Shown in pieces: positions 25,654 to 33,451 of a DNA stretch of 64,000 nucleotides. Within the stretch, counting starts at the first letter, position 1. Every line of letters begins with the position of its first letter. A model generated the notes under the pieces. It was not told the origin of the DNA. It made no database searches and worked only from the letters and a program-made list of their open reading frames with translations. Origin of the DNA: Rhodoferax fermentans (GTDB lineage Bacteria; Pseudomonadota; Gammaproteobacteria; Burkholderiales; Burkholderiaceae_C); NCBI RefSeq assembly GCF_002017865.1, contig NZ_MTJN01000002.1, positions 3,596,001 through 3,660,000 on the forward strand, read 5' to 3'. The position numbers and the translations under genes are program-made.

Positions 25654-26017
25654 TCTGTCAGCCGGGCCGCGCGTGGGCGGCGGGTGTGGAGCCACCTCCG
25701 CGCTGTGTTGCCCGCTTTGGCGTCGACCCCGGCACCAAGGACTACACGGGCACTTGACCACCAGCGTCAGCACCGTAGACCCCAAGCACCAACGCTGCCA
25801 GCGAGTGGGGATCAGGCGCACCACCCATGCCGCCCGGCGTGCCGTGGCGCACGCTTGCATCAGGTGGCGACTTGCCCGGCTGCGCCACCACCCCCCCGCA
25901 ACGGGTCCTTCCCCAGCTACCTCCACACGGGTGCGCAGAGTCGCGAAATCGCGCTAGAGGCGAACGCTGCAAAAAGTCCGTTTTACAGTCCGTGCCTGGG
26001 TGTAAGTCCGATTGTCT

Positions 26018-26037
26018 GAACGTCTGCGAACGTCTGC
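26018..26037 (+). repeat. Tandem GAACGTCTGC repeat
   Basis: Two perfect adjacent 10-base copies immediately left of the TGAGGGCA hairpin. Possible part of the same protein-binding region. Confidence 0.7.
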
Positions 26038-26045
26038 GGAAGTGA

Positions 26046-26136
26046 CTGCCCTCACTTTCTAAAAAACTGAGGGCAGACTGAGAACAAAAAAACCTAATGA
26101 AATCAACGGTGTCGCACTGCCCTCAGTTGTCGCAGT
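26046..26136. repeat. TGAGGGCA repeats, right cluster
   Basis: CTGCCCTCA (26046-26054) and TGAGGGCAG (26068-26076) form a perfect 9-bp inverted repeat around a 13-base A-rich loop. A third copy lies at 26119-26136 (inverse of CTGCGACAACTGAGGGCA), matching the left-cluster site at 15774-15790. It sits about 400 bases after the primase-helicase gene. Candidate second replication site (crr-like). Confidence 0.6.
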
Positions 26137-26860
26137 CAAAAAAGCGGTAACCTGAAGAAAGTGCACAACAAAGAGTGCCAGAAACACCCTTAACTTTGTG
26201 GGACTCCCCCCCTGCATGTGCCCACCAGACCCGCCACACCGACCGCACGGCGAGCGGTGGCACACGCTTGCACTGAATGTTTGCATGCCCCCTCAATGGG
26301 TCCTCCCCCAGCTACCGCCACACGGGTGCGCAGAGCCGCGCAAAACACGTGTGCGCATGTGTCAGACCTGGGTAGTCAGTGGGCAATACGCTTGTATCTA
26401 ACCCATACTGAATATCACCCATGGCTGTGGTTAGCACACCAGGTTCACCACCCCGGCTAACTGGCCAACCGCCGACGCCCGGGCACACGCCTGCACTGGG
26501 GTGGCCACTCGACTTGCTGGCCCCCCCCATCAAGGTACTTCCCAGCACCTTCCTCACACGGGTGCGCAGAGCCGCGAAATCGCGCTAGAGGGTGGGGTTT
26601 GCCAAATGTTGACAGATGGGTTGACACACGACCCGAAGTGCTTCAATTTGTTGACAGCAGCGTGAACGCTCCAGGATCACCGCAGCGACCGCCCGGCGTG
26701 CTCTTGCACACGCGTCTGCACCAGCTCGACACACTGCGCAGCACCTGGCGTGATCCGGGCTGTATCTTGTTGCTTTTGGGAGTCAGTCCGCCAACACCCT
26801 GAAAGGCGCTGATTTTTTGGTCGGCCTTACCCCTCAAAATACCCCTAGCGACCAACGAAT

Positions 26861-26879
26861 GGGGGCACATTTGGGGGCA
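26861..26879 (+). repeat. GGGGGCA doublet (right arm-type sites)
   Basis: GGGGGCACATTT followed by GGGGGCA has the same 12-base spacing and orientation as the doublet at 14435-14454 next to the integrase. It marks the right end of the element at or just beyond 26.9 kb. Confidence 0.55.
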
Positions 26880-26962
26880 CATTTTCACAATTTGCAGAAC
26901 GAAGTGAGCATTCATGCGGGTTTGCGGGCATGATATGAACGTCACTCTCAAGTAAATCAAGG

Positions 26963-26996
26963 AAAGCCCACTATCAATACGGTAGTGGGCTTTTTT
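26963..26996 (+). terminator. Rho-independent terminator at right end of element
   Basis: AAAGCCCACTA (26963-26973) pairs exactly with TAGTGGGCTTT (26983-26993), followed by a T run. It separates the element from the chromosomal gene at 27296. Confidence 0.85.
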
Positions 26997-27295
26997 CTTG
27001 GGTGTTTTTACTGTCCAAGCCAGTCGGAGCAAGGTTGGGCAGCGGCCCGATGCTGACGTCACTCCCCCTTGGCCTTGGCTGACCCGTTGGATGCATCACC
27101 CTGTGCTTGGAACTTGGGGGCACGCCAGCCATGGCAGCCAGATCGCTCCAACTGCCAACAGAGAACGGACAGATTTTTCTGCGCATCAGCGCTGGACTAC
27201 ATTAGCCCCCATGGCCATGGATCACACCAAGCTGTTGCCGGGTGTGGCCGACAGGTGCTCCAGGGTCTGCCCGACTGGTCAACCAGGAGTTCCCC
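26997..27295. other. Intergenic region, nothing recognised
   Basis: About 300 bases between the terminator and the hypothetical gene at 27296. No tRNA 3'-end copy, gene or clear promoter is recognised. A CCAGGAGT Shine-Dalgarno lies at its right end. Confidence 0.6.
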
Positions 27296-27742
27296 ATGAG
27301 CAGCAGCACCCCAAGCGGCACCAAGTCCGCCGTTAAGACCACAACCAAGGTGGCCAAACAGGCGGCCATCAAACCTGCTGCAACAACTGCGGCATGGCAG
27401 GCGGCGACCCCGGGTCAGGAGCCATCTCTGCGCTTTTTCCACTCGCAGGCCTTGCGCACCCGCACCCATGCGGTGTTGACCGCGATCGAGGCCAAGCCGG
27501 ACGCACCGGGCCATGGTGAGGCGCTGGCCGATGTGGTGAACGACCTGATTGATGCGGGCATGGACTACTACTTCTTGCGTGCGCTCAAACAGGCGGAGGT
27601 GGGTTTTGTGGCGGAACAGTCCGCACGCCTGGGTTTGTCAGGCGCGGTGCGGCTGCTCAGTTCGGTCAGCCGCAAATTCATTGTGCGTATGGGGCCGCAG
27701 CAACTCGTGGTGGTGGCGGGCCACATCCGCACACTGGCCTGA
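27296..27742 (+). CDS. Conserved hypothetical protein
   Basis: 148 residues. A Lys/Ala/Thr-rich N-terminal tail (MSSSTPSGTKSAVKTTTKVAKQ) is followed by a helical domain (LRTRTHAVLTAIEAKPDAPGHGEALADVVNDLIDAGMDYYFLRALKQAEVGFVAEQSARLGL...) ending RMGPQQLVVVAGHIRTL. The tail suggests a nucleic-acid- or polymer-associated protein, but no family was recognised. Start chosen on the AGGAG Shine-Dalgarno seven bases upstream. Confidence 0.75.
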   Translation: MSSSTPSGTKSAVKTTTKVAKQAAIKPAATTAAWQAATPGQEPSLRFFHSQALRTRTHAVLTAIEAKPDAPGHGEALADVVNDLIDAGMDYYFLRALKQAEVGFVAEQSARLGLSGAVRLLSSVSRKFIVRMGPQQLVVVAGHIRTLA

Positions 27743-27759
27743 TCTCTGCCCTGTTCGTT

Positions 27760-28404
27760 TCAGCCCGCAGCCACCAGCTGCCCCTGCACCAGACGCACCG
27801 ACCGGTCGGCCATCTCACGCGCCTCGGCTTCGTCGTGGGTCACCAGCAGGGTGGCCATGCCGATGGCCTGAATCCGGCTGCGAAATTCCTGGCGCAAGAC
27901 CACCCGCAGGTCGGCGTCCAGCGCTGAAAACGGCTCGTCGAGTAACAAGGCACGCGGTTCGGTGATCAGCGCCCGCGCCAACGCCACCCGCTGCTGCTCA
28001 CCACCCGACAGGTTCCAGACACGACGCTGGGCCAACTCGGTCAGGCCAAACAAAGCCAGCATCTGCAAGGCCCGGGCACGCGCTTGCATTTTGGGCACCC
28101 TTTGTTCGACCAGACCAAAGGCCACGTTGTCGAGCACGTTGAGGTGCGGAAACAGCGCAAAGTCCTGGAACATCAGCGCAAAACGGCGCCGCTCGGGCGC
28201 CAGCGCGGTGATGTCCTGGCCGTCCCAGCGGACAGAGCCGGCATCGGGCGCCTGCAGGCCCGCCACGATGTTGAGCAAGGTGCTTTTGCCGCTGCCCGAT
28301 GGCCCCAGCAGCGCCACAATTTCACCTGCGGCCACCTGCAAACTGAGGTCTTGCAGCAGGGGCAAATCGGCATAACGCTGGTGGATGTGGCAAAGCTCAA
28401 GCAT
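27760..28404 (-). CDS. thiQ: Thiamine ABC transporter ATP-binding protein ThiQ
   Basis: 214-residue ABC ATPase with Walker A GPSGSGKST, Q-loop MFQDFALFPHL, signature LSGGEQQRVALARAL and Walker B ALLLDEPFSALD, short as usual for ThiQ. It energises uptake of thiamine or its phosphates through ThiP. The start MLELCHIHQRY is preceded by unconserved sequence in longer readings. It overlaps the thiP stop by eight bases and is the third gene of the riboswitch-controlled thiBPQ operon. Confidence 0.92.
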   Translation of the reverse strand: MLELCHIHQRYADLPLLQDLSLQVAAGEIVALLGPSGSGKSTLLNIVAGLQAPDAGSVRWDGQDITALAPERRRFALMFQDFALFPHLNVLDNVAFGLVEQRVPKMQARARALQMLALFGLTELAQRRVWNLSGGEQQRVALARALITEPRALLLDEPFSALDADLRVVLRQEFRSRIQAIGMATLLVTHDEAEAREMADRSVRLVQGQLVAAG

Positions 28405-30049
28405 GTTGGGTGATGGATGGGTGGGAGGTCTGGCCTGACACACGGCGCGGCAGACGGGGGGCACCGCGCTCGGACACCGGCCATTCGATCAGCAAAAACA
28501 CCAGCAGCGCCAGCGTCATCAGCACACAGGCCTGCACCATGGCTGCGTCCAGGTTGGCCTGGCCCGGGCGACCCAGGCGCTGGTAGATCAGGGTGGTGAG
28601 GGTGGCCCATTCGGGGCGCGACAAAAACAGCGTGACCGCAAACTCACCCAAGGCGGTGGCTGCGGCAAACGCCATGCCACGGCGCAGCGACGGCCGCAGC
28701 AGCGGCAATGTCACCCGCCAGAAACAACGCCACGGACTGGCGCCCAAGGTGCGTGCCGCCTGGCCCAGATGCACCGGCAAACTGTCCAACCCGGCTGAGA
28801 GTGACTTGGCGACAAACGGATACGCCAGCACCGCATACGCCGCCAGCAGAAGCGGCAAGCTTGCGGTCCACGACGGGTACAACAACAACAAACCAAACGC
28901 CACCGTCACCGGCGACACCACAAAAGGCAAAAACGCCGCCGCCCGCCAGGCCACCGAGGCTTGCGCCGCCAACGCATGCAACACACCCAAGAGTGTGGCC
29001 ATCAGCAGCGCCAAGGCCGAGAACCGCAAGGTGTTCCAGAGAGCGGCCAGGGTTTCTGCATCAAACAGGCCTGTAGCCCCCGTCCATAAAGCGCTGATAG
29101 CTTTGATAAATATAGCAAGGATGGGCAAGGCGCAGATCCCAAACAACAGAGCCAGGGCCAGTACCAGCGCCAGCCACTGGGGCGCACCCTGCGGCCGCAC
29201 ACGCGGTATGGGCAACAAACGCAGTGGGGCCGCCAGGCGTTTCTCCAACGCGGCGTAGGCCAGCGCCACCCCACCGGTCAGCCCCAGCGTCCACAGCGCC
29301 AACACGCTGGCCTGGCCGAGTTGTAACTCATACGCCACCAGGGTGTAAATCTCGACCTCGACCGTGGCATACCGCTGTCCGCCCAGCACCAGAGCCAGGC
29401 CAAATCCGGCAAAACAGTACAAAAACACCAGGCACAAGCTGGACAGCAGCCAGGGCGCAATGGCTGGCCACTCGACCCGCCAGAAGGCACGCCAGGGTGT
29501 GGCCCCGAGTGAACGCGCGGCAGCCACCTGGCGGGCATTGACCTTCGCCAGCGCATCCACCCCGGCGCGCACCACCAGGCACAGGTTAAAAAACAGGTTG
29601 CCGTAGAGCAGCAGCCAGGGGCCGTCCTGCAAGTGGATACCCAGCGCACCACTGAGCACCCCTCGCGGCCCCCACAGCGCCAGCACGCCCAAGGCCGCCA
29701 CCAGCGAAGGCACCACAAAGGGCAACATCAGCAGGCGCAACACCAAAGCGCGACCAGCAAACTCAAAGCGCGCCAGCACCCAGGCCAGCGGCAGCCCCAA
29801 CCCCAAGGCCAGCACACAGGTGATGACAGCCTGCGCCAGCGACCAGATCACGCGCCAACGCAGGTAATCGTCCTGCCAGGGCTGCCACAGCGATAGCCCG
29901 TCGGTGCTGCTCAGTGGCCCGGCAAACCCCTCCCACGCCAGGCGGGCCACCGGGGCCAGCAACAGCAACAACAAGGCGGCGGCGGGCAGCAGCGCCAGCC
30001 ATACACCACGCGGTCGGGCCAGGCGAACCAGCCAGCTGGGCGTCATCAC
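28397..30049 (-). CDS. thiP: Thiamine ABC transporter permease ThiP
   Basis: 550-residue inner-membrane permease with two fused BPD_transp_1 modules, as in ThiP, each with an EAA-type loop (RQVAAARSLGATPWRAFWRVEWPAIAP; LGQAARTLGASPWRCFWRVTLPLLRP). About twelve TM segments. It forms the membrane channel with ThiQ and receives substrate from ThiB. A copy of the dispersed repeat (GATAGCTTTGATAAATATAGC, about 29095) lies inside the coding sequence between the two modules. Confidence 0.93.
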   Translation of the reverse strand: MMTPSWLVRLARPRGVWLALLPAAALLLLLLAPVARLAWEGFAGPLSSTDGLSLWQPWQDDYLRWRVIWSLAQAVITCVLALGLGLPLAWVLARFEFAGRALVLRLLMLPFVVPSLVAALGVLALWGPRGVLSGALGIHLQDGPWLLLYGNLFFNLCLVVRAGVDALAKVNARQVAAARSLGATPWRAFWRVEWPAIAPWLLSSLCLVFLYCFAGFGLALVLGGQRYATVEVEIYTLVAYELQLGQASVLALWTLGLTGGVALAYAALEKRLAAPLRLLPIPRVRPQGAPQWLALVLALALLFGICALPILAIFIKAISALWTGATGLFDAETLAALWNTLRFSALALLMATLLGVLHALAAQASVAWRAAAFLPFVVSPVTVAFGLLLLYPSWTASLPLLLAAYAVLAYPFVAKSLSAGLDSLPVHLGQAARTLGASPWRCFWRVTLPLLRPSLRRGMAFAAATALGEFAVTLFLSRPEWATLTTLIYQRLGRPGQANLDAAMVQACVLMTLALLVFLLIEWPVSERGAPRLPRRVSGQTSHPSITQHA

Positions 30050-30111
30050 AGCCGCCCCTCACACCACAACACAGCCACCTGCCAAGCTTTCATCCAATGC
30101 GTGACCTGGGC

Positions 30112-31134
30112 CTACTTCAGCACCACCTGCGTCCAGCGCGCCACCCATGAGGCACCTTTGTCAGCAATCACCTGAGGCGGCAGGCTCTCAAACGCGGCAG
30201 GTGCGGCGCCGTGGCGCATCACCGGCGCCAGCGGCGTCTTGGCCACCGCGGGGTACATCCACATGCTGGTCTGCAAAGCCTCTTGCACCGGGGCAGAGCG
30301 CAAAAAGTCAACCCACTTGAGCGCCGCCGCTTTCTGCGCCGTGCCTTTGATCAGTCCCACCCCTTCGACCTGGCGGAACACCCCACCAGCCAGGTTCAGA
30401 CTGGCCGTGGGTGACTCGGCGGGCTGGTCCTTGGCATAGAACACCTCGGCAGCCGGGCTGGTGGCATAACTCACCACCAACGGGTAGCTGCCCTTGTTGC
30501 GGCTGAACTCGGTGTAATAGGCTTCGCTCCAGCCTTTGACCACCTTGAGGCCGTTGCTTCGCATCTGCGCCCACCAGGCAAAGGCCTTTTCTTCCCCCAG
30601 CCCGGCAATCGTGGCCAGAAGGAAAGCGTAGCCAGGGCTGGAGGTGGCCGGGTTGGGCACCACCAGCCAGCCCTTGTAGGCGGGCAGAGTCAGGTCTTGC
30701 AGGGTTTTGGGCAAGGGCGTGCCACTTTTGGCGACCGCGGCGCGGTCATAGTTGAGGTTCACAAAACCATGGTCCACGGCGGCCAAGGCATCGCCGAGTT
30801 GGGCATCCACCGTGCCTGCGGCCTGGGGCAAGCTGGGTTCCAGCACACCAGCGGCCAGCGCCTTGGCTTGCAAGGTGTTGTCAATGCCGTAGACCACATC
30901 GGCCACCGGCTGGGCGCGGGTCAGAATCAGTTTGTTGAGCATTTCGCCGGCATCACCCCCTTTGATGAGGACCAGCTTGATGCCATTTTGGGCTTCAAAT
31001 TGCGCCAGCAGCGGCTTGGGCAGGGAGAACGAGCTGTGCACCATCACCCGCAATTCATCAGCTGCGTGGCTTGGGGCGGACAAGCCGGAAACAGCCAGCG
31101 TGATGGTGGCCAGGACAAACAAACGACGGTTCAT
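30112..31134 (-). CDS. thiB: Thiamine ABC transporter substrate-binding protein ThiB
   Basis: 340-residue periplasmic binding protein of the iron/thiamine type. Signal peptide MNRRLFVLATITLAVSGLSAPSHA, then ELRVMVHSSFSLPKPLLAQFEAQ and the ThiB hallmarks VADVVYGIDNTL, DHGFVNLNYD and YKGWLVVPNPATSSPGYAFLLATI. The start was moved to the signal-peptide Met; a longer frame runs back into the riboswitch terminator. First gene of the operon, controlled by the TPP riboswitch at 31213-31310. Confidence 0.95.
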   Translation of the reverse strand: MNRRLFVLATITLAVSGLSAPSHAADELRVMVHSSFSLPKPLLAQFEAQNGIKLVLIKGGDAGEMLNKLILTRAQPVADVVYGIDNTLQAKALAAGVLEPSLPQAAGTVDAQLGDALAAVDHGFVNLNYDRAAVAKSGTPLPKTLQDLTLPAYKGWLVVPNPATSSPGYAFLLATIAGLGEEKAFAWWAQMRSNGLKVVKGWSEAYYTEFSRNKGSYPLVVSYATSPAAEVFYAKDQPAESPTASLNLAGGVFRQVEGVGLIKGTAQKAAALKWVDFLRSAPVQEALQTSMWMYPAVAKTPLAPVMRHGAAPAAFESLPPQVIADKGASWVARWTQVVLK

Positions 31135-31146
31135 GGTGGTCCCTAT

Positions 31147-31178
31147 AAAAAAACACCCGCGCGGTGAACGCACGGGTG
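31147..31178 (-). terminator. Terminator of the TPP riboswitch (expression platform)
   Basis: On the minus strand CACCCG (31178-31173) pairs with CGGGTG (31159-31154), with an inner GC-rich region, followed by seven Ts. It lies between the riboswitch aptamer and thiB, so TPP binding probably ends transcription early. Confidence 0.85.
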
Positions 31179-31212
31179 ATCAGGGACAGGCCAGAGCTGG
31201 CCGCCAACAACC

Positions 31213-31310
31213 CATCACGCTCCCTACGCTGGCATGATCCAGATCAGGTATGGGGTTTTTCTCAGCCTGGCCTGCTGCATTGCTGCGGTAGGCCAGACAC
31301 CCCCGGTGAA
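31213..31310 (-). promoter_or_regulatory. TPP riboswitch (THI element)
   Basis: Read on the minus strand it contains the THI-box blocks in order: CACCGGGGGTGTC, GGCTGAGAAAAACCCC, ACCTGATCTGGATCATGCC and AGCGTAGGGAGC. It senses thiamine pyrophosphate and lies upstream of thiBPQ, with a terminator immediately downstream. Confidence 0.95.
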
Positions 31311-31327
31311 GGGTCGGATTGTAAGGC

Positions 31328-33379
31328 TCAGGCCTTGGTCATCGAGTCGGCCTGGATGGCGGTCAGCGCGATGGTGAAAACGATGTCGTCCACCAGCGCA
31401 CCACGCGACAGGTCGTTGACGGGCTTGCGCAGACCCTGCAGCATCGGGCCCACCGACACCACATTGGCCGAGCGTTGCACCGCCTTGTAGGTGGTGTTGC
31501 CGGTGTTGAGGTCGGGGAACACAAACACCGTGGCCTGGCCAGCCACCGCGCTGCCGGGCGCCTTTTGGGCAGCCACTTCCTTGACACTGGCGGCGTCGTA
31601 CTGCATCGGGCCGTCGATCACCAGCTCAGGCCAGCGCGATTTGGCCAACTCGGTGGCGGCTCGCACTTTTTCCACATCGTCGCCCGAGCCTGAGGAACCG
31701 GTGCTGTAGCTGATCATGGCGACCTTGGGGTCGATGCCCAGGGCGCGGGCGCTGTCGGCACTTTGTTTGGCGATTTCGGCCAGCTCTTCGGCCTTAGGGT
31801 CGGGGTTGACCGCGCAATCGGCATACACCAGCACCTGGTCGGGCATCAGCATGAAGAAACACGAGGACACAATGTTCGAGCCCGGTGCCGTCTTGATCAG
31901 CTGCAAGGCCGGACGGATGGTGTTGGCGGTGGTGTGCACCGCGCCACTGACCAGGCCATCGACCTCGTCAACCGCCAGCATCATGGTGCCCAGCACCACG
32001 GTGTCTTCCAGAGAGGCCAGCGCTTGCGGGGCGGTCAGGCCCTTGCTCTTGCGCAAGGCCACCATCGGCTCGACAAAACGCCCGGCGATCTCGGTCGGGT
32101 CCAGAATCTCCAGGCCAGCAGGCAACTCCACACCGATGGCGCTGGCCACCGACTCGATGACCTGACGTTTGCCCAGCAAAACACAACGTGCCAGGCCTTT
32201 TTCGGTACAGATCACGGCGGCACGGATGGTGCGGGGTTCATCCCCCTCGGGCAAGACAATGCGTTTGTTGGCGGCGCGCGCCTTTTGCATGAGCTGGTAG
32301 CGGAACGCTGGTGGCGACATGTGGGTCGACGCCGCATTGTCCAGACCGGCGCAGATGGCGGTGGCATCGAGCTGCTCCACCACACTGTCGATCACCAGGT
32401 TCATGCGGGTGTGGTCGTCCTGCGGCACGGCCAGCGGCAGGCGGCTGACACGGGCGGCGGTACCAAAGCTGTCACCATCGGTGCGCAACACCGGCAAGCC
32501 ACTGTTGAAAGCCATGGCACCAAAACGCTGGATGCGGGGGCTGATGAAACTGTTGTGGGTCAACACCAGACCCGCCAGTTCGATGCCGTTGCTGGCGGCC
32601 AGCGCGGTGGCCAGCATCACATCGTCACGGTCACCGGCGCTGATCACCAGCACACCGGGTTTGAGGCGCGGAATCACCTCGGACACCGAACGGGCGCACA
32701 ACACGGTGTCACGCACACGGCGGGTGGCGATATCGCCCTCGATCATCACCTCGGCGCCCAGGTAACGCGCCACATCCAGGGTACGCGGTGCGGAGAGCTC
32801 GGGGTTTTCACGCACCACACCAAAAATCGGCACACCACTGAGCTGGCTGGCCACGGCGGCTTCGTCAAAGTCGATGCCCACGCGGTTGAAGATGACACCT
32901 TCCACATGGCGACCCGAGTTACGGATACGCGCAATCATGTACTGGGTGTGGGCAATGCCCTCGGCATCGGCACCACTGGCCACCAGAATCACATCGGCCT
33001 GCAGGCTGCGCGAAATATCGCTGGAGAGCTGAGGGATGAAGGCGCGCGTCGGGTCGGTGTGGATGCCTTCCACCACCAGCACGTCCGCATCTTTGGCACT
33101 GGCCATGGCCAGGCTCACGATGTCTTCCAGCACTTCGGCGGTTTTGCCGCTGGTCACCTGCTGGGTCACCAGTTGCAGCGGCAGCGGGTCAGGCGTGGAG
33201 ACGGCCTGACAGATGCTGCGGGCAAACAACACCGACGGTTCCGATTCCGGGCTGTGTTTGGTGACCGGTTTGAAAAACGCCACCTTCAAACCACGGCGCT
33301 GCAAAGCGCGCAACAGGCCCAGGGACACCGAGGTCAAGCCCACATTGGGTTCCGTGGCCGACAGAAAAAACGTACGCAT
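31328..33379 (-). CDS. pta: Phosphate acetyltransferase
   Basis: 683-residue long-form Pta, converting acetyl-CoA and phosphate to acetyl phosphate and CoA. An N-terminal BioD-like P-loop domain (MRTFFLSATEPNVGLTSVSLGLLRALQRRGLKVAFFKPV) is followed by a DRTGG domain and a C-terminal PTA_PTB catalytic domain (KARAANKRIVLPEGDEPRTIRAAV...; NTIRPALQLIKTAPG; VMLxx-like SCFFMLMPDQVLVYADCAVNPDP; ISYSTGSSGSGDDVEKV). Full length. GGAGCC precedes the start. No ackA is adjacent within the window. Confidence 0.96.
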   Translation of the reverse strand: MRTFFLSATEPNVGLTSVSLGLLRALQRRGLKVAFFKPVTKHSPESEPSVLFARSICQAVSTPDPLPLQLVTQQVTSGKTAEVLEDIVSLAMASAKDADVLVVEGIHTDPTRAFIPQLSSDISRSLQADVILVASGADAEGIAHTQYMIARIRNSGRHVEGVIFNRVGIDFDEAAVASQLSGVPIFGVVRENPELSAPRTLDVARYLGAEVMIEGDIATRRVRDTVLCARSVSEVIPRLKPGVLVISAGDRDDVMLATALAASNGIELAGLVLTHNSFISPRIQRFGAMAFNSGLPVLRTDGDSFGTAARVSRLPLAVPQDDHTRMNLVIDSVVEQLDATAICAGLDNAASTHMSPPAFRYQLMQKARAANKRIVLPEGDEPRTIRAAVICTEKGLARCVLLGKRQVIESVASAIGVELPAGLEILDPTEIAGRFVEPMVALRKSKGLTAPQALASLEDTVVLGTMMLAVDEVDGLVSGAVHTTANTIRPALQLIKTAPGSNIVSSCFFMLMPDQVLVYADCAVNPDPKAEELAEIAKQSADSARALGIDPKVAMISYSTGSSGSGDDVEKVRAATELAKSRWPELVIDGPMQYDAASVKEVAAQKAPGSAVAGQATVFVFPDLNTGNTTYKAVQRSANVVSVGPMLQGLRKPVNDLSRGALVDDIVFTIALTAIQADSMTKA

Positions 33380-33451
33380 GGAAATTGGCTCCAGATGATG
33401 AAATGCAGGCCCTATTATCCTAGGGGTTAACCCGTACGCGTAAGAAAATTG

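Larger units (their letters stand above)
25819..26730. repeat. Four-copy degenerate repeat family
   Basis: Copies at about 25819-25960, 26227-26340, 26446-26591 and a partial one at 26675-26730. The shared left block contains GCACACGCTTGCA-like sequence; the shared right block is CCACACGGGTGCGCAGAG in the first three copies. Copies 1 and 3 also share CGCGAAATCGCGCTAGAGG, which includes a small CGCG/CGCG hairpin. Spacing of the copies is 408, 219 and 229 bases. On the minus strand the left block translates similarly in all four (ACATARRAA, ACATARRAV, ACARASAV, ACARARRAV). Confidence 0.65.
25654..26960. other. Non-coding right arm of the element (repeat-rich)
   Basis: About 1.3 kb with no convincing gene on either strand. 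It holds the four-copy degenerate repeat family (25819-26730), a tandem GAACGTCTGC pair (26018-26037), the TGAGGGCA cluster (26046-26136) and the right GGGGGCA doublet (26861-26879). Short frames here are broken and repeat-derived. Confidence 0.7.

Noticed and set aside
25465..26286. Minus- and plus-strand frames across the right-arm repeats
   Set aside because: They start and stop within degenerate repeats, share no stable full frame among copies and lack Shine-Dalgarno sites.
25819..26730. CRISPR array
   Set aside because: The repeats are over 100 bases, degenerate, unevenly spaced and without uniform spacers or cas genes.
26775..26800. TCCGCCA near 26790 as the right attachment site (copy of tRNA-Ser 3' end)
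   Set aside because: Only about 7-8 contiguous bases match and it lies left of the GGGGGCA doublet, which should be inside the element.
14223..26996. Complete prophage
   Set aside because: No terminase, portal, capsid, tail tube, baseplate, holin or lysin genes; only integrase, regulators, replication protein and a tape measure.
31763..33430. A 555-codon open frame antisense to pta
   Set aside because: His/Gly-rich shadow of the GC-rich pta gene in the opposite frame; no domain, and pta is clearly real. The same applies to other long antisense frames opposite serS, metG, clpB, the primase-helicase, the PAS-GGDEF gene and apbC.
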